From contig NZ_MOBX01000005.1 in assembly GCF_003732425.1 (NCBI RefSeq), positions 293,549-357,548 on the forward strand: a stretch of DNA of 64,000 nt, given 5' to 3'. Both the position numbers and the translations under genes were made by a program. Position 1 is the first letter of the stretch. The number at the start of each line of letters is the position of its first letter. Origin of the DNA: Pseudomonas fluorescens (lineage in GTDB: Bacteria > Pseudomonadota > Gammaproteobacteria > Pseudomonadales > Pseudomonadaceae). The notes beneath the pieces were generated by a model. It saw only the letters and a program-made list of their open reading frames with translations. It searched no databases and was not told the origin of the DNA. Positions 50,501 through 60,400 of the stretch are shown one piece after another.

Positions 50501-50851
50501 GACACCCTCATCGGTGGTTCGGGTGCCGACACCTTCGTCTGGAAGGCCGGCGACACTGGCAACGACGTGATCAAGGATTTCAACGCCAGCGAAGGTGACC
50601 GCATCGACCTGCGTGATCTGTTGCAGGGCGAGACCGGGAGCACCATCGACAACTTCCTGAAAATCACCACGGTCGACGGCACGTCGTCGTTGCAAGTCAG
50701 CACGGCCGGCAAGTTCAACTCGGCCGATGCGGCAGCCGCCACGCCGGATGTGACGATCAAACTGGAAGGCAACAACTGGTCGAGCGCCAACATTCACAAC
50801 CTGATTGCCGGCAGCGACCCGACCATCAAGGTCGACCACAACAACAGCTAA
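35516..50851 (+). CDS. lapA: LapA giant biofilm adhesin (RTX, type I secreted)
   Basis: A 5111-residue cell-surface adhesin. Residues 1-106 form the retention module ([18 protein letters not shown]), followed by the LapG cleavage motif TAAG at 107-110, where P. fluorescens LapA is cut between two alanines. Residues about 175-3876 are some 37 repeats of about 100 residues. A Calx-beta-like domain (about 3877-3988) follows, then cadherin-like regions, a PA14-like carbohydrate-binding region (about 4277-4422, with [19 protein letters not shown]), a VWA domain (about 4600-4720) with the MIDAS sequence DSSGS from D4609, and RTX GGxGxD nonapeptides (about 4878-4892 and 4945-5005). The C-terminal tail is the uncleaved type I secretion signal. 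Held by LapE when c-di-GMP is high, freed by LapG when low. Confidence 0.97.
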   Translation: MSSVVAIVKSIVGQVFVVSPEGVRRVLVEGDRLFVGDQIDTGLSGAVSLELADGRTLDLGRETQWSANAPDSSTDLAEATAQAAPSVAELQQAIAAGVDPTTALDATAAGPSAAGTGGAAGGGHSFVMLDATAGRVDPTIGFPTAGINAGGQAAQNITAGQTTDTTTNALRDSTLSLSATPSITEAGGVLVYTATLTQAPLTDLTITLSNGAVIVIPAGSTTGTVNVPLAPNDTVYNDPTQIDVTVTGTTGGNGITVTPPTTPATTQVTDTIDTTTVTLTAGPSVTEGGQITYTATLTNPAQTPVTVTLSNGSTITIGAGQTTGTVNVPTPANDVYNNGSTVTTTITGASGGNFENLVPNPTPAVTTITDSIDTTNLTLTATGSVVEGGQITYTATLTNPAQTPVTVTLSNGSTITIEAGQTTGTVNVPTAPNDVYNNGGTVSTTITGASGGNFENLVPNTTPATTTVTDSIDTTSVSLTATGTVVEGGQITYTATLTNAAQTPVTITLSNGSTITIDAGKTTGSVNVPTAANDVYNNGSTVSTTITGASGGNFENLVPNTTPATTTITDSIDDTNLSLTATGTVAEGGSIVYTATLTNPAGTPVTVTLSNGSVITIEAGKTTGTVTVPAPADDVYKDAGKVEVTIKDATGGNFENLVPSTTPAVTEVTDTIDTSTVKLTADTSVAEGGTVTYTATVGAPVTGSPVIVTLANGQSITIEVGKTTGTVTTTAPNDALAGNAPLTNSITGVSGGNYEDLVADKTPVSTSVTDVADTTNLSLSATGSVAEGGSIVYTATLTNPAGTPVTVTLSNGSVITIEAGKTTGTVTVPAPADDVYKDAGKVEVTIKDATGGNFENLVPSTTPAVTEVTDTIDTSTVKLTATESAAEGGTVTYTATVGAPVTGSPVVVTLANGQNITIEVGKTTGTVTTTAPNDALTGHAPITNSITGVTGGNYENLVADKTPVSTTVTDTVDTTNLSLSATGTVAEGGSIVYTATLTNPAGTPVTVTLSNGSVITIEAGKTTGTVTVPAPADDVYKDAGKVEVTIKDATGGNFENLVPSTTPAVTDVTDTIDTSTVKLTADTTVAEGGTVTYTATVGAPVTGSPVVVTLANGQSITIEVGKTTGTVTFTAPNDALTGQASLGNSITGVSGGNYENLVADKTPVSTTVTDTVDTTDLSLSATNSVAEGGSIIYTATLTNPAGSPVTVTLSNGSVITIEAGKTTGTVTVPAPADDVYKDAGKVEVTIKDATGGNFENLVPSTVPAVTEVTDTVDTTSVKLTATESAAEGGTVTYTATVGAPVTGSPVVVTLANGQNITIEVGKTTGTVTTTAPNDALTGQAPLTNSITDVSGGNYENLVADKTPVSTTVTDTVDTTNLSLTATGTVAEGGSIVYTATLTNPAGTPVTVTLSNGSVITIEAGKTTGTVTVPAPADDVYKDAGKVEVTIKDATGGNFENLVPSTTPAVTDVTDTIDTSTVKLTATESAAEGGTVTYTATVGAPVTGSPVVVTLANGQNITIEVGKTTGTVTTTAPNDALTGHAPITNAITDVSGGNYENLVADKTPVSTTVTDTVDTTNLSLSATGSVNEGGQITYTATLTNAAGSPVTVTLSNGAVITIDAGKTTGTVTVDAPKDDVYKDAGTVEATIKGATGGDFENLVTSTAPAVTTVNDTIDTSTVSLTATTNVAEGETVVYTATVTAPVTGSPVVVTLSNGQTITIAVGETTGSVNFVAPNSPLAGGSSLSVTIDGATGGNYEKLAVDGKSADTAVSDTTDTTNLNLTATDSVAEGGSIVYTATLTNPAGTPVTVTLSNGSVITIEAGKTTGTVTVPAPADDVYKDAGKVEVTIKDATGGNFENLVPSTVPAVTNVTDTIDTTTVKLTATESAAEGGTVTYTATVGAPVTGSPVVVTLANGQNITIEVGKTTGTVTTTAPNDALTGHAPLTNAITEVSGGNYENLVADKTPVSTNVTDTVDTTNLSLTATGTVAEGGSIIYTATLTNAAGSPVTVTLSNGAVITIEAGKTTGTVTVPAPADDVYKDAGKVEATISTATGGNFENLVPSTVPAVTEVTDTIDTSTVKLTASESAVEGGAVTYTATVGAPVTGSPVVVTLANGQNITIEVGKTTGTVTFTAPNDALNGHAPITNSITGVTGGNYENLVADKTPVSTTVTDTVDTTNLSLSATGSVAEGGSIVYTATLTNAAGSPVTVTLSNGAVITIEAGKTTGTVTVPAPADDVYKDAGTVQATISNATGGNFENLVPSTVPAVTEVTDTIDTSTVKLTADTSVAEGGTVTYTATVGAPVTGSPVVVTLANGQNITIEVGKTTGTVTTTAPNDALTGHAPLTNSITGVTGGNYENLVADKTPVSTTVTDTIDTTNLSLSATGSVAEGGSIVYTATLTNAAGSPVTVTLSNGAVITIEAGKTTGTVTVPAPADDVYKDAGTVQATISNATGGNFENLVPSTVPAVTEVTDTIDTSTVKLTADTSVAEGGTVTYTATVGAPVTGSPVVVTLANGQNITIEVGKTTGTVTTTAPNDALTGQAPLSNSITGVTGGNYENLVADKTPVSTTVTDTIDTTNLSLSATGSVAEGGSIIYTATLTNAAGSPVTVTLSNGAVITIEAGKTTGTVTVAAPADDVYKDAGKVEATIATATGGNFENLVPSTVPAVTNVTDTIDTTTVKLTATESTAEGGNVTYTATVGAPVTGSPVVVTLANGQTITIGVGQTTGTATTTAPNDALTGHAPLTNAITDVTGGNFENLVADKTPVSTNVTDTVDTTNLSLSATNSVAEGGSIVYTATLTNAAGSPVTVTLSNGAVITIEAGKTTGTVTVPAPADDVYKDAGTVQATISNATGGNFENLVPSTTPAVTSVTDTIDTTTVKLTATESTAEGGNVTYTATVGAPVTGSPVVVTLANGQTITIGVGQTTGTATTTAPNDALTGQAPLTNSITNVTGGNYENLVADKTPVSTNVTDTVDTTNLSLSATGTVAEGGSIVYTATLTNAAGSPVTVTLSNGAVITIDAGKTTGTVTVPAPADDVYKDAGTVQATISNATGGNFENLVPSTTPAVTNVTDTIDTTTVKLTATESAAEGGNVVYTATVGAPVTGSPVVVTLSNGQTITIGVGQTTGTATTAAPNDALTGHAPLTNAITNVSGGNYENLVADKTPVSTTVTDTVDTTNLSLSATNSVAEGGSIVYTATLTNAAGSPVTVTLSNGAVITIDAGKTTGTVTVPAPADDVYKDAGTVQATISTATGGNFENLVPSTTPAVTSVTDTIDTTTVKLTATATAAEGGNVVYTATVGAPVTGSPVVVTLSNGQTITIGVGQTTGTATTTAPNDVLTGHAPLTNAITDVSGGNYENLVADKTPVSTTVTDTVDTTNLSLSATNSVAEGGSIVYTATLTNAAGSPVTVTLSNGAVITIEAGKTTGTVTVPAPADDVYKDAGTVQATISTATGGNFENLVPSTTPAITSVTDTIDTTTVKLTATATAAEGGNVVYTATVGAPVTGSPVVVTLSNGQTITIGVGQTTGTATTTAPNDALTGHAPLTNAITNVSGGNYENLVADKTPVSTTVTDTVDTTNLSLSATNSVAEGGSIVYTATLTNAAGSPVTVTLSNGAVITIDAGKTTGTVTVPAPADDVYKDAGTVQATISTATGGNFENLVPSTTPAITSVTDTIDTTTVKLTATATAAEGGNVVYTATVGAPVTGSPVVVTLSNGQTITIGVGQTTGTATTTAPNDALTGHAPLTNAITNVSGGNYENLVADKTPVSTTVTDTVDTTNLTLSATGTVAEGGQITYTATLTNAAGSPVTVTLSNGSVITIDAGKTSGTVTVPAPADDVYKDAGTVQATITGTSGGSFENLVTSTAPAVTSVTDTIDTTTVSITGSSSVTEGQTASYTVSLNHPAQTEVTLKIVYSGTAADGSDFTGVYTVKIPAGASSAQFNVATIDDKITEGAENFVVKIDSATGGNFENLAVSSTNGSVSTSIIDNDAPPVLDLDANNSSGATGADYKVTFTENTPGAGVSIADTDISITDPDSTMLTGATVVLTNRQDGDALNLGNSVNGITINANSTNGTVTLTLSGNATLADYMQAIKNISFTNSSENPSTVPRIITVTVTDGGNYSNTATTTVNVVAVNDAPVAAPSNVTGTEDTPLVLGWSTFGVTDVDSPASSLGIKITQLPGEGKLQYLDGSTWKDVANNQTFSKADIDAGKLRFLPDANESGVNGYGGSGVGNNQADYAQIKFQPTDGQLLGNTGTVKIDITPVADAPTVSVADNSVKSTGLIKEVWTGLAGLGTDGSGANSTTLKNVIDGAGTPNSSGNVTNVQSDGSVVAGTASKTSGLIYLEAGKTYSFSGVADDSLLITIGGKSVASGTWGAGGAINGSFTPTTSGYYTLDIYHHNQSGPGSYDVNLSVNGSTPIDLSSAGVPIYTGVQDLVNSGVTVSDLHGSNGEGYYDGYKLNTGAEGTTVKLSAITTALTDTDGSETLSVKISGAPVGSVLSDGAGHTFTVTATSGDANVTGWNLGSLTVTPPPYYNGQFNLTVTSTSTEMVGGSASSTATIPVTVVPAVYNAVVATSGDDTFNGTDGNDIMVADIGGLTVVPGTNYNIAFMVDSSGSMSASSLNAAKDSLTSVFNTLKQSLGGSNSGTVNIFLVDFDTQVNKSVSVNLNDPNALTKLKAVLDSMASGGGTNYEDVFKTTANWFQSADAVANTGAKNLTYFITDGQPTYYQTGESTNPYLYGNKTLDSLITTTNYKLGTAVSLYPDSTHQIDISANGSVTVWTKSGGNWSYQNFGTLHAQGDGTYEFSGLAGSGSSTDYYTTTNSNSSFTLLSGLSNVEAIGLNSGVSLNDLKPYDSDKTPQTNIDPKDLANSIIGHTEATMPGNDTVSGGDGNDILFGDLVSFNGIAGEGYQAMQAFVAKETGVDVSKVTTSNVHQYITEHYQAFDVSGAHDGNDTLLGGAGNDILFGSGGNDLLDGGKGNDILLGGTGNDTLIGGKGNDTLIGGSGADTFVWKAGDTGNDVIKDFNASEGDRIDLRDLLQGETGSTIDNFLKITTVDGTSSLQVSTAGKFNSADAAAATPDVTIKLEGNNWSSANIHNLIAGSDPTIKVDHNNS
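36361..47160 (+). repeat. lapA tandem array: 36 units of exactly 300 bp
   Basis: Each unit begins at the V/T-E-G-G motif and encodes 100 residues of immunoglobulin-like fold. The same landmark (xxGTVAEGG or ESAAEGG) recurs every 300 bp from 36361 to 46861 and in the related Calx-beta-like unit at 47161, with no insertion or deletion. The first three units, plus one 306-bp unit before 36361, are of one kind. From 37261 two types alternate in a 600-bp period: type A ([34 protein letters not shown]) 17 times and type B ([33 protein letters not shown]) 16 times. Confidence 0.95.
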
Positions 50852-50862
50852 TCGTGAACAAA

Positions 50863-50887
50863 ACGGCCGCCCTCATGGGGCGGCCGT
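50863..50887 (+). terminator. lapA terminator
   Basis: A 9-10 bp stem ACGGCCGCC/GGGCGGCCGT with a CTCAT loop lies 12 bp after the lapA stop, followed by CACGTTTGTG. The T-run is short, so it may be partly Rho-assisted. Confidence 0.65.
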
Positions 50888-50998
50888 CACGTTTGTGCTT
50901 ATTGCAGCGGTGACGATTGCGTCGCCGCACCGCATACTCGCGCACAGTTGGCTATGCTGCTGACAGCATGACGCTGGTTCATTTCTGAGGGATGCTCA

Positions 50999-51337
50999 AT
51001 GTTTTACGTGCAACGCGATGCGCAAGGTCTGTTGATTCGCGTGGAAGCCGCGGCCTACGCCGAGGCCACGGAAACGCTGCCGGCCGACAGCCATGAAATC
51101 CAGGCCTGGTTCGCCAATGAAGTGGTAGAAACCAGCCTGAAGCAGCTCAAGCAGAGCGACTTCGAAATGATTCGGGTACTCGACGACCTGATTCAGGTGC
51201 TGACCCAGAAAGGCGTAATCCGCGTCACCGACCTGCCACCGGCGGCCCAGGCCAAACTGATGGACCGGACCCAGGCCCGTGAAGCGTTGGGCGGGTTGAG
51301 TCAGTTGATCGATGAGGATGAGGGCGGGTTGATCTGA
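50999..51337 (+). CDS. Conserved hypothetical protein
   Basis: A 112-residue soluble, acidic protein starting MFYVQRDAQGLLIRVE, with GAGG eight bases before the ATG. It has a short N-terminal beta part and helices after it; the C-terminus is DEDEGG. Similar pseudomonad proteins are sometimes labelled tryptophan synthase beta-like, but no PLP or catalytic motif is visible, so I assign no function. It stands between lapA and lapD; a link to adhesion is not shown. Confidence 0.7.
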   Translation: MFYVQRDAQGLLIRVEAAAYAEATETLPADSHEIQAWFANEVVETSLKQLKQSDFEMIRVLDDLIQVLTQKGVIRVTDLPPAAQAKLMDRTQAREALGGLSQLIDEDEGGLI

Positions 51338-51366
51338 TCCCGTATCTTCACCGACTGAACTGGCCC

Positions 51367-51433
51367 TTTCGCGAGCAGGCTCGCTCCCACATTGGAATGC
51401 ATTTCAAATGTGGGAGCGAGCCTGCTCGCGAAG
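51367..51433. repeat. REPIN-like palindrome, copy 6
   Basis: Arms TTTCGCGAGCAGGCTCGCTC and complement around a short spacer that itself contains ATTGGAATGCATTTCAAAT, a second dyad. It lies between the convergent hypothetical gene and lapD. Confidence 0.9.
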
Positions 51434-51464
51434 ACGCCATTACTGACGCCGCCGTACTAAAAAA

Positions 51465-53411
51465 CTACTTCCAGGGCTTGGGTTCACCAAACAACTGCCC
51501 CTGAACCCCATACAAGCCCATCTCGCGAATCACCGACAATTCCCCTTCCGTCTCGACCCGCTCGGCAATCAGCGGTAGATCAATGCTGTGCGCGGCGCGC
51601 TGGATCGCTTCGATGAACAAGCGCTTGTCACTCTCCTGATCGATCGCGCGAATGTAGCTGCCGTCGATCTTCAGGTACGCCAGGCCTAACCGCGCCAGGT
51701 TGCCGATCATGCTGAAGCGACCACCAAAGCGTTGCAGGCTCAGTGAGAAGCCCAGTTCGCGCAGGCGTCGGGTCAACTGCTCCAGCACCGCTTGTTCGGG
51801 CAATTGCTCTTCGCCGATTTCCAGAGTCAGGCGCTCGCCCAGGTTGGAGTGCGAGCGCAGAATCTCGAACACTTTGTTCAGCGCCAGCGGATCAGCCAGG
51901 GTCGCCGATGACAGGTTCAGCGCCAGCGACTCCTCATGTTCTTTCATCTGCTCCAGCACGCGTTCGAGCATCAGGCGATCGAGGCGTGCGGTCCAGCCGA
52001 AGCGCTCCAGCCACGGCAGGAAGCGCCCGGCCGGGATGGTCTGGCCCTGATCATCGAGCAGGCGCGAGAGCACTTTGTAATGCAGCACCAGTTGCGTGTC
52101 GGCGGCAGCGACCACCGGTTGGAAATACAGCTCGAAACGCTGCTGACTCAAGGCCTGATCGAGCAAGCGATGCCAGGCATGGTGATCGTCGCCGACATCC
52201 GCCGTCAGACTCTGATCGATGCACGCCCAATTCTGCTCGCCCTGACCTTCAGCTTGCGCCAGCGCCTGATCGCCGAGCGTCAGCACGTGTTGCGGCGAAT
52301 CACCGTGGGTGAACGGCGCCAGGCCGATCGACGCCACGGCAGCCACGTCGGTGGCCCCGGTGGCGTGCAGACTGCTCAAGGCGCTGTCGAGGTTCTGTGC
52401 CAGTTGCAGCGCTTCTTCACGGACCAGACCCGGCGCCAGCACGGCGAATTCGCCGCCGCGAATACGCGTGACCAGATTCTGGGTTTCCGGGTATTTGGCG
52501 CATTCGCGGGACAGTTGCTCGCCGACCGCTTTCAATAATTCATCGGTACGCTGACCGCCCAGGCGCTGGTTGAGCCCGGCCAGATCCTTGACCCGCAACA
52601 GCAGCAGATAACCGGAACTGGCCTGCTCCGGGTTGCTCACCCGGTTGTGCAGCTGCATTTCGAAATAGCGCCGGTTGGCAAGCCCGGTGAGATTGTCCTG
52701 ATAGGACTCGGCGCGCAGCTTTTCACTGCGTTCGGCCTGCTCCTGAAACAGCGCCTTGAGCTTCTCCACCATCTGGTTCATCGCTTGCACCACGCGGCGC
52801 AATTCCGGGGTACGCGGCAATTCCGGCAGGCTGAGGAATTCGCGACGGGCGATGGCATGGGACTGCTTGACCATGTAATCCAGCGGTTTCAACTGCCGGC
52901 GCAACAGCAGCGCGCCGAGCACGGCACTGATCGCACCGCAGATCAGCAGCCAGCCAAGGCTGCCCAACGCGCTCTGCCACAGCTTGGCGACGGCGAACAT
53001 CGGGTGGCTGACCACCTCGACCCGCGCCGCCTGCTCCCAGCCACGGCTGACCAGCGCATCGCCACCGGCCGGCTCCAGGCCGATCAGCTTGACGAACCAG
53101 TCCGGCACATTGGTCACGGCTGGAATACCGTTGCGCTCAACAATCGTCTGGTCAGTCTTCAGATCGACCACGCGGATGCTCGCGTAATAACCGCTGTCGA
53201 AAATCGAGCTGACGAGCAACTCGACCATGGCCGGGTCGTCGATATTCGGCGTCAGCGACAACGCCAGCGCCGTCGCGGCGTCCTGGGCGTGGGAACGCAA
53301 CTGGTTGACGTACTGGGTGCGCGAGCTCTCCAGACTGACCATGAAGCTGCCGGTGAAGGCGACCACCAGGAACAGACAGATAGCGATCAACAGCTGTTTG
53401 AACAAAGACAT
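51465..53411 (-). CDS. lapD: LapD, c-di-GMP receptor controlling LapG
   Basis: A 648-residue inner-membrane protein: membrane helix 1 (about 7-27), a periplasmic domain (to about 150), helix 2 (about 150-172), HAMP (about 175-225), a degenerate GGDEF domain with RGGEF where an active enzyme has GGDEF (about 300), and a degenerate EAL domain with KVLSRL in place of EAL-R-L (about 440). It should therefore bind, not make or cleave, c-di-GMP. In P. fluorescens, c-di-GMP binding turns the periplasmic domain outward to hold LapG and spare LapA. lapG follows 14 bp later. Confidence 0.96.
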   Translation of the reverse strand: MSLFKQLLIAICLFLVVAFTGSFMVSLESSRTQYVNQLRSHAQDAATALALSLTPNIDDPAMVELLVSSIFDSGYYASIRVVDLKTDQTIVERNGIPAVTNVPDWFVKLIGLEPAGGDALVSRGWEQAARVEVVSHPMFAVAKLWQSALGSLGWLLICGAISAVLGALLLRRQLKPLDYMVKQSHAIARREFLSLPELPRTPELRRVVQAMNQMVEKLKALFQEQAERSEKLRAESYQDNLTGLANRRYFEMQLHNRVSNPEQASSGYLLLLRVKDLAGLNQRLGGQRTDELLKAVGEQLSRECAKYPETQNLVTRIRGGEFAVLAPGLVREEALQLAQNLDSALSSLHATGATDVAAVASIGLAPFTHGDSPQHVLTLGDQALAQAEGQGEQNWACIDQSLTADVGDDHHAWHRLLDQALSQQRFELYFQPVVAAADTQLVLHYKVLSRLLDDQGQTIPAGRFLPWLERFGWTARLDRLMLERVLEQMKEHEESLALNLSSATLADPLALNKVFEILRSHSNLGERLTLEIGEEQLPEQAVLEQLTRRLRELGFSLSLQRFGGRFSMIGNLARLGLAYLKIDGSYIRAIDQESDKRLFIEAIQRAAHSIDLPLIAERVETEGELSVIREMGLYGVQGQLFGEPKPWK

Positions 53412-53425
53412 CTGAGCGCGTGCTC

Positions 53426-54118
53426 CTAGTTAGTCGTCTCGACCGGGAAACCTTCGGCCTGCATTTTTTTCAAGACATCCTGCCAGCGCGACAGGCGTTT
53501 GGTGTCACCGACCTTTTTGTTGCCCTTGGCCCCCGGCAAATAAAGACCTTCGGCATTAAAAGAGTAGACCGGCAGCAAATCGGTTCGCTGCGATGCCGGC
53601 TGGATCGGGTCGATCAGGCTGTCGAGCACCAGCGGCATGGCGTCGGGGGTGGCATAGTAAGTCAGGACCATGTGCGCGCGGTTCTGGCGCAACGCCTTGA
53701 CATAGGTGATACGCAGCTTGTCACTGGAAACACCGAGGTGACGCAGGCTGAAATACTTGGCGATCGCATAGTCTTCGCAGTCGCCGGCGCCTTTCCATAA
53801 GGCTTCGATCGGGGTTTCCCAGTAATCGACCTCGTGCCACAGATCGATGTCCTCGACGTAGCGCACCTGTTTGTTGAAGAACAGGTTCACCACTTTGAGT
53901 TTTTCCATCTCGCTGACCTGTTTCTGCGTGGCCAACAGATTCTGCCAGGCATCGATGCGCTGCTGCCCGGCACCCAGCGGTCCGTAGAGTGCCGTGGCTT
54001 TGCGGCTGATCGTGAAAAAATCCCAATCGGCATGCAGACCGCCCAGCATGACGCCGGCCAGCAGCAGTGCGCAGCCAAGCCAGCGCAGCGTTCGGGGGAT
54101 CGCGAAACGTACCGCCAC
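53426..54118 (-). CDS. lapG: LapG, periplasmic cysteine protease for LapA
   Basis: A 230-residue transglutaminase-like cysteine proteinase from a GTG at 54118. An N-terminal signal segment (about 11-30) precedes the enzyme. The triad is visible as C114 in GDCEDYA, H149 in RAHMVL and D166 in VLDSL; the acidic residues either side of the cysteine (D113, E115) match the calcium ligands known for this family. It cuts the LapA N-terminus at the TAAG motif when not held by LapD. Published homologues are somewhat longer at the N-terminus, so the start is uncertain. Confidence 0.94.
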   Translation of the reverse strand: MAVRFAIPRTLRWLGCALLLAGVMLGGLHADWDFFTISRKATALYGPLGAGQQRIDAWQNLLATQKQVSEMEKLKVVNLFFNKQVRYVEDIDLWHEVDYWETPIEALWKGAGDCEDYAIAKYFSLRHLGVSSDKLRITYVKALRQNRAHMVLTYYATPDAMPLVLDSLIDPIQPASQRTDLLPVYSFNAEGLYLPGAKGNKKVGDTKRLSRWQDVLKKMQAEGFPVETTN

Positions 54119-54315
54119 AGCAGGTTTCCAGGGGGCAGGAAGGAAAGCGTTTGATGGTGAAGCTTAGCCCGACAAAAAACAATGGCACCATGAGATCATG
54201 CTCGGCGCGTTAAACTACAGTTGGCACAGCGATGGTTCACAAGGTTTGACAACCTGTAGAGCAATCACTAGTGTCATTTGGATCCAAATCAGGCCGACAT
54301 ACAGGGTGCGTAGTC

Positions 54316-55026
54316 GTGACACAGAAGCCCAAACCGTTGCACAGCATTAAAGTCGATGGACCGATTCCTGCTCATCTGGCCCGTTCGGTGATCGAAGAAA
54401 CCCTGCGCTCGGCGATCCTCGATGGTCGTCTGCCCTGCGGCACGGCACTGCGCCAGCAGGATCTGGCCGATTTATTCGGCGTCAGCCGCATGCCGGTGCG
54501 CGAGGCGTTGCGCCAGCTCGAAGCCCAGGAACTGCTCAGCGTGACCGCGCACAAAGGCGCCGTCGTCGCGCCGTTGATTCAGGGGGATGCCACCGAAACC
54601 TACGAGCTGCGCATCCTGCTTGAATCCGAAGCCCTGCGTCAGTCGATTCCGCTGCTGAGCGCTGCCGACCATGCACGCGCAGCCGGTTACATCGAAGAGC
54701 TGGAGGCGCAGCACGATTACACGGAAATCGGCCGGCTCAACCGGTTGTTCCACATGGCCCTGTACAGCAAGGCGCCCAACCAACGCTTGCTGCGCCTGGT
54801 CGAAGATGGGCTCAATGAAGAAGAACGTTTTCTGCGCTTCAACCTTGAGGCCATGGGCCTGGGCAAATTGTCTCAGGACGATCACCGGGCGATGTTGCAG
54901 GCCGTGCAGGATCGCGACACTGAGCTGTCGATCAAACTCCTTGAGCAGCACCTCAATCGTGGTGTCGAAGTGATCACCCGCTATCTCGCTACCCCCGCCG
55001 CACAAAGCCGCCAAGCCGCAAGCTGA
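54316..55026 (+). CDS. GntR-family (FadR/FCD type) transcriptional regulator
   Basis: A 236-residue regulator from a GTG at 54316 (VTQKPKPLHS); a GTG at 54271 is also in frame. The N-terminal winged helix has ARSVIEETLRSAILDGRLP and FGVSRMPVREALRQLEAQEL, and the C-terminal FCD domain (from about residue 95) has the metal-ligand-like histidines of the family (FHMALY, DHRAML, LEQHL). It diverges from lapG and faces the mgo-type operon 737 bp downstream. It could control either or a distant pathway. Confidence 0.85.
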   Translation: MTQKPKPLHSIKVDGPIPAHLARSVIEETLRSAILDGRLPCGTALRQQDLADLFGVSRMPVREALRQLEAQELLSVTAHKGAVVAPLIQGDATETYELRILLESEALRQSIPLLSAADHARAAGYIEELEAQHDYTEIGRLNRLFHMALYSKAPNQRLLRLVEDGLNEEERFLRFNLEAMGLGKLSQDDHRAMLQAVQDRDTELSIKLLEQHLNRGVEVITRYLATPAAQSRQAAS

Positions 55027-55762
55027 AACTGCGCCGCCCGCGAATCACCCGCTTACAAATCCCCAAGCGATCCGCCAGCCCTCTGCTGGGCGGATCCGCA
55101 TGTCCGCTCTAACCTCCCCCACGCCGTTCAGTCTGCGCGTTGCCGCTGATGAATCGGTCATAGCCGTGGCGCAAATTTACCCGCACTCTTGAACCTCCAC
55201 CCCATAAAGAACGGGCGACGCGCCGCGCTGCCGGCGCAGTCCCCGTACCAGGAACCTACGGAAGGAGCCTTGCCACGGGAAAAAGGAAGTCATGGCGCGG
55301 GGTCACGGCCAACTTCTGCCCCTTTTAACCACTCAATTCTTTTTATTAGAAAGTTGCTTCGAGTGAGGCATTCACTCTTGCTGATCAATTTTGGCTGTTA
55401 TTCGCCGAAAGGAGTAACTACGCCCAATAAAACTTCAAACACAAGTTTTATTGGAACCGCTCAACTTCAAAAAATAGCCAACTTAAAATAATTAAAAATA
55501 TACTTGTTAAACACTTTGTCGGTGTATTAACTTTTCCTCGCCAAGTTTGAACCTCACCCTTCAATTCGGCAGCAGCCCAATGTCTGCGGCACATAACCAG
55601 CGTTTCATGGGCAGACATGACGCCATGTCACGGTATATCCGGTCCGCACTCTCTTATCAGGAAGGAAGGCTGTCGTCCGTCGACAGAAAACAAGTAAGTC
55701 GTAGTTCCATTGATTACGAAGTTGCACAGTAGTTCCATTTAATATCAACGATAAAGGACATC
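55027..55762. promoter_or_regulatory. Long leader/regulatory region before the mgo-type operon
   Basis: 736 bp with no gene I can support. From about 55340 to 55560 the base composition drops to clearly AT-rich, unlike anything nearby. TTGTTA near 55504 and TATTAA near 55525 could be a weak -35/-10 pair with a short spacer. Several GGA-containing stretches (CGAAAGGAGT near 55415, AGGAAGGAAGG near 55660) might be Rsm-type sites. Two small open frames (55189-55491 and 55547-55732) lack ribosome sites. Confidence 0.5.
55424..55454. promoter_or_regulatory. Perfect 12-bp inverted repeat upstream of mgo-type operon
   Basis: CCAATAAAACTT, seven bases (CAAACAC), then AAGTTTTATTGG: a flawless dyad in the AT-rich patch, about 310 bp upstream of the first gene. 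There is no T-run on either strand, so a terminator is unlikely. It is either an operator for a dimeric regulator or a stable hairpin in a long 5' leader. Confidence 0.6.
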
Positions 55763-56539
55763 ATGATGCCCACTAAGCACCAACTCGCCTTGAAGAAAGC
55801 TGAACTTAGTATTCACCCGATCTTTTCCGAGATCACTTCGTTATCGGTGTTGCGACGTTTCATGGAAACCCACGTGTTCGCCGTGTGGGATTTCATGTCG
55901 CTGACCAAACGTCTGCAACAGGAACTGACCTGTACCCGATTGCCGTGGTTGCCGCCACGCGATCCTCATGCAGCCCGGCTGATCAACGAAATCGTCCTCG
56001 GCGAAGAATCGGATGATCGCCTGGTCGAAGGGCATTACAGCCATTTCGAGTTGTACCTGGATGCGATGCGCGAAATCGGCGCGAGTACCACGGCCGTGGA
56101 GCGCTTTGTCGCCCTGCAACAGGAAGGCGTGAGCTATGACGTCGCGCTGCAAAGCGTCGAGGTTGATCCGGCTGCCGCGCAGTTTGTCCGTGACACCTTG
56201 CGCACCGCCCTGCATGCACCGGGGCACAGCGTGGCGGCGGCGTTTCTGCATGGCCGCGAAAGCGTGATCCCGACCATGTTCCAACGCATTCTTGACGACT
56301 GGGGCATCGGCATCGAACAGGCGCCGACCTTCCGCTATTACCTGCAGCGCCACATCGAGGTCGACTCCGAAGACCACGGCCCGGCGGCGGAACACCTGCT
56401 CGAGCGCCTGGTCGACGGCGACCCGCAACGTGAAGCCGAGGTCTACGCCAGCGCCATCGCCGCCGTGGAAAGCCGTATCGCTTTGTGGGACGGCCTGCGC
56501 GCGAGCATGCGCGAGCCGTTGGCGGAGGTGGCCCAATGA
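55763..56539 (+). CDS. mgoB: MgoB/PvfA-like DUF3050 (haem-oxygenase-like) protein
   Basis: A 258-residue soluble helical protein of the DUF3050 family ([58 protein letters not shown]). Conserved histidine and glutamate pairs along the helices fit a haem-oxygenase-like metal fold. Homologues are first in mgoBCAD of P. syringae and pvfABCD of P. entomophila and take part in making the N-N or N-oxide signal; the exact step is not settled. AAGGA lies four bases before the ATG at 55763 and seven before an ATG at 55766. The stop overlaps the next start (ATGA). Confidence 0.9.
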   Translation: MMPTKHQLALKKAELSIHPIFSEITSLSVLRRFMETHVFAVWDFMSLTKRLQQELTCTRLPWLPPRDPHAARLINEIVLGEESDDRLVEGHYSHFELYLDAMREIGASTTAVERFVALQQEGVSYDVALQSVEVDPAAAQFVRDTLRTALHAPGHSVAAAFLHGRESVIPTMFQRILDDWGIGIEQAPTFRYYLQRHIEVDSEDHGPAAEHLLERLVDGDPQREAEVYASAIAAVESRIALWDGLRASMREPLAEVAQ

Positions 56540-57465
56540 ACGCTGCTGACTATCAATCCTTTGCCGACGCCTGGGAGAATCGCGCCACCATCCGCACTCG
56601 CCCGCGACGCGTACTCGAAGACGATGAACGCCTGATCTATCCGCTCAGCCGCCAGCCGCTGGTGCTCAGCGAAACTTTCCTGCGCGAGTGCCCGCAGCAG
56701 CGTGATTTCGCCTTGGTGCAAACGCTGTACAAGTTCATCAACGATGTGGTGATTTTCGAGACCGAGATCGTCGACAAGACCGCGCGCAGCATCGCCAAGA
56801 ATCGCTTCGCCGTGGCCTTCCCGTTTGCCTGTCGTTACGACGCGATGACCGTGGTCGTTGATGAGGATTACCACGCCCTGGTGGCGATGGATTTCATGCA
56901 GCAAACGGTAGCGATGACCGGCATCGAACCCATTCAGTTGCCCGATCAGATCGAACTGAGCCGGGCCATTCCCGCCGCCGTCGCGCTGGCACCGGAACAC
57001 CTGCGCAGCGCGGTCGAATTGATCTGCGTGGCCATCGCCGAAAACACCGTGACGGGTGATGTTGCCGCGTTCGCCCGCGACGACACGGTCAAGCCGTCGA
57101 TCAAAGGCCTGATGGCCGATCACTTGCTCGACGAAGGTCGCCATTCGAGTTTCTGGGCGCGGATGGTGCGCATCTATTGGCACACCGCCAACGCTGCGGA
57201 TCGCGAAACCATCGCGCAGATTCTGCCGGTGTTCATCGGCCATTACCTGACCAACGACATCCAGAAATCCTTTGACCTGCGCCTGATCGACGCACTGCCG
57301 GTCAGCGAGGCCACGCGCCGTTCGCTCAGGGACGAGATGGCCGGGCTGGCATTCCCGATCAATCGCCATCACCCGTTGGTGGGCAACATCGTCAAGTTCT
57401 TCCACAACAGCTCGCTGCTCGACACGCCCTGCGTGCAGCACGCGCTGCGCGACTACCTGGTTTGA
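56536..57465 (+). CDS. mgoC: MgoC/PvfB-like diiron N-oxygenase (AurF family)
   Basis: A 309-residue p-aminobenzoate N-oxygenase (AurF)-like protein. Helices with diiron ligands are visible: [12 protein letters not shown] (about 75), [10 protein letters not shown] (about 170) and [12 protein letters not shown] (about 200), the last with an ExxH pair. AurF enzymes oxidise amines to hydroxylamines or nitro groups; here the likely substrate is an amino acid or its carrier-bound form, giving the N-oxygenated precursor of a diazeniumdiolate or pyrazine N-oxide. It overlaps the gene before by 4 bp and lies 13 bp before the NRPS gene. Confidence 0.92.
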   Translation: MNAADYQSFADAWENRATIRTRPRRVLEDDERLIYPLSRQPLVLSETFLRECPQQRDFALVQTLYKFINDVVIFETEIVDKTARSIAKNRFAVAFPFACRYDAMTVVVDEDYHALVAMDFMQQTVAMTGIEPIQLPDQIELSRAIPAAVALAPEHLRSAVELICVAIAENTVTGDVAAFARDDTVKPSIKGLMADHLLDEGRHSSFWARMVRIYWHTANAADRETIAQILPVFIGHYLTNDIQKSFDLRLIDALPVSEATRRSLRDEMAGLAFPINRHHPLVGNIVKFFHNSSLLDTPCVQHALRDYLV

Positions 57466-57478
57466 TGAGGAGGCCGAC

Positions 57479-60400
57479 ATGAAACGTCTCGACATTTTGC
57501 TGATTGGCACCAGCCAAGCCATGACCGACCTGGCGCAGGAACTGGAACAACACGGTCACGCCTTGCAGCGCAGCGCTGCCGGGGCATCGACGATGGATCT
57601 GATCATCGACGATGGTTTTATCGGCGCCGGCGATTTCTGCTCGATCCCGCACCTGCATCTGCGTTTGGGTGTCGGCGTGCAGAGCGCGGCCGGTTTGCCG
57701 ACACTCGATTTGCTGTGCTTCCTCGGCTCGTCACTGATCAGCCGCGTGCCGATTGGCGACGAGCCGTCCGGCAATGGGCAGGCGCTGCGGCAACGGGTGC
57801 TGACGCAGGTGGTCGATGAAGTCGCGTTGCTGGTGAGCCGCCTCTCCCGCGATGCTGACTATCTGCAGCAGGCCGCGCCAGTGACTGCGCCGGATTTCGA
57901 GCGAATGGAAAACCTGCTGTTTCTCGACAGCCTGGCCTATGTCCATCGGCGCAACGACACAGCCAATCCCGCGCTGCTGGAACAGGCGCAGGTCCCACTG
58001 ATCGAGCGCCTGCAACAAAGCCTGAGCCATCACGCTGAACGCCCAGCGCTGTACCTCGCCGAACAGTCGATCAGCTATCGCCAACTGCACGCCCACAGCC
58101 GCGCGATTCAACAGCGCTTGCTGCCCTTGCTCGAGCAACAGCCACAACCGTGGGTGGTCGGCATCTGCCTGCCGAAAAGCCCGGCGTTGTTCGCTTCGAT
58201 TCTGGCAATCCTTGGTAGCGGCGCGGTGTATCTGCCGCTGGAGCCGAGCCATCCGTTGCAGCGCCAGCAATACATTCTGCAAAACGCCGGTGCGTTGCTG
58301 TTGTTGCATGACGGCGAGCATCCGCTTAGCGCAACCATGGCGGGGTTGGATGTCAGCTGCATCGACAGCACCGAGGCAGATCTCAGCCAGCCGTTGATGC
58401 GCCGCCGCCCCGAACTCGATGCAGCGTGCATGGCGCTCTACACCTCGGGCACCACCGGCCATCCGAAGGGCGTATTGCTCAGTCAGGCCAACCTCGCGCA
58501 CTTCACCGCGTGGTACGCCGATTACGTGCAGTTGCAGGCCCAGAGTCGGGTACTGCAGTTCTCGTCGCTGAGCTTCGATTCGTCACTGATCGACATCTTT
58601 CCGACCCTGCTCGAAGGTGCCGAACTGGTGGTGCCCGACGACACGCAACGGCGTGATCCGTTGCAACTGGTCGCGTTGATCCGCCGCCGACAACTGACCC
58701 ACGCGTTCCTGCCGCCGGCGCTGTTGAGCATCCTGCCGCTGGAGCAACTGGAAGGCGTACAAGTGATGACCGGCGGCGATGTCTGCGAGCCGTTTGTCAT
58801 TGAACAACTGACCCGCCAGGGCACGCTGCACAACCTCTACGGCCCGACCGAAGCCACGGTGTTGATCACCGCCCGCCAGCTGATCCCCGGTGACAGCAAC
58901 CGCAGCCTCGGTGCGCCGATCGCCAACAGTCAGGTGCTGATTCTCGATGATGATTTGCAACCGGTGCAGGAAAACACCGTCGGCGAATTGTTCATCGTCG
59001 GCCCCGGTGTTTGCCTCGGTTATCTGAACAATCCACAGCAGACCGCCGAGCGTTATCTGACCCTGCAATTGCCGGACGGCGAAACGCTGCGCGCTTACCG
59101 CAGCGGCGACATGGCCAAGTGGGGCGAGCACGGTATCGAGCTGTGCGGGCGACGCGACAATCAGGTAAAAATCCGCGGTTTCCGGGTCGAGCCGGAAGAG
59201 ATCGAACGTTGCCTGCGCGAGAGCCAGCTATACCGGCAAGTGGCGGTGGTGATCGACAGTCAGCGGCGGATTCTCGCCTTCCTCGCGCAAGCGCAATCGG
59301 CCACCGCGCGCGAAGCGCTGAAAGCCCACGCCAGACAGTTTTTGCCGGACTACATGCAACCCGTGGCGTGGACTGAACTGTCGAGCATGCCGTTCGCCAC
59401 CAACGGCAAAGTCGATCGCAAAGCGCTGCTGCAACTGCCAGTGAGCGTGCAGGACAGCGGTCCGAAAGCCCTGCCGGCGAATGCTGACGAAGCGCTGTTG
59501 TTGGAGATCTGGGCGGAGTTGCTGGAGCTGCCGACCCGCGACATTTCCACCGACGAAAGCTTCTTCAATCTCGGCGGCCACTCGATCCTGCTGTCGCGCA
59601 TGTTGCTGCGTTTGCGTGAGGAGTTCGGCCGCAGCATTTCGATCAACCGCTTCATCGAACTGCCGACCATCATCAAACTCGCGACGCTGGTGCGCGGCAC
59701 CGATGACAGCGCCGTGCTCAGTGCCCAGGCCATGGCCGACGCCGAGCGTGCGCTGGAAATCGAACCACTGCCGATCAGCCGCATGGGCGATGTGCACAAG
59801 GTCATCGTCACCGGCGCCAACAGCTTTGTCGGCGTACACATCGTCGAGGCGTTGCTCGGTTGGGGGGCCAGCGAAGTGGCGTGTCTGGTGCGCGACGGCG
59901 GTGGCAAAACAGCGGCGCAACGCTTTGCCGAGTCACTGCGGGAAAACCGCCTGGAGCATCTGGATCTGAGCCGGGTGCGGGTCTACGCGGCAGATATCAC
60001 CCGCGCGCAACTGGGACTGGCCGATGATGACTATCAGCGCCTGGATCGCGAGTTCGGCGCGCTCGTGCACAACGCCGCCAACGTCAATCACGTGCTCGAT
60101 TACGAGTCGCTGGCGGCGGACAACGTCGAACCGATTTTTGCCCTGCTGCGCCTGTGCGAAGGGCAGAGCAAAAAGATCTTCAACTTCGTCTCGACGCTGT
60201 CGGCCTCAAGCACGGTCGACGACGCGGGACGGGTGCTGGAACTGCCTGCCGCGCCGACGCCGCCGATCTACATTCGCAACGGCTACAACCTGTCGAAGTG
60301 GGTCGGCGAGCGCGTCCTCGAACGGGCACGGGAACGCGGCGTACGGGTCAATCTGTATCGTCCCGGCAACATCAGTTTCAACAGCTTGAGCGGCGTTTGT

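Noticed and set aside
44225..50839. A 2204-codon open frame antisense to lapA, with further long ones at 37565-40285 and 41948-43732
   Set aside because: They follow from the repetitive, Thr/Gly/Val-rich codons of lapA, whose complement lacks stops in one frame. The translated product is low-complexity Gly/Arg/His sequence without domains or signal, and lapA itself is certain.
54119..54270. Extra N-terminal codons for lapG, as in longer published homologues
   Set aside because: No ATG or GTG in frame with a ribosome site could be found just upstream of 54118, so I kept the GTG start; this remains uncertain.
55189..55491. A 100-codon open frame upstream of the mgo-type operon
   Set aside because: No ribosome site, it crosses the AT-rich island and the dyad, and the protein has no recognisable character.
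55547..55732. A 61-codon open frame ending 30 bp before the first mgo-type gene
   Set aside because: It opens with TTG and none of its start codons has a ribosome site. A leader peptide cannot be excluded, but there is nothing to support it beyond position.
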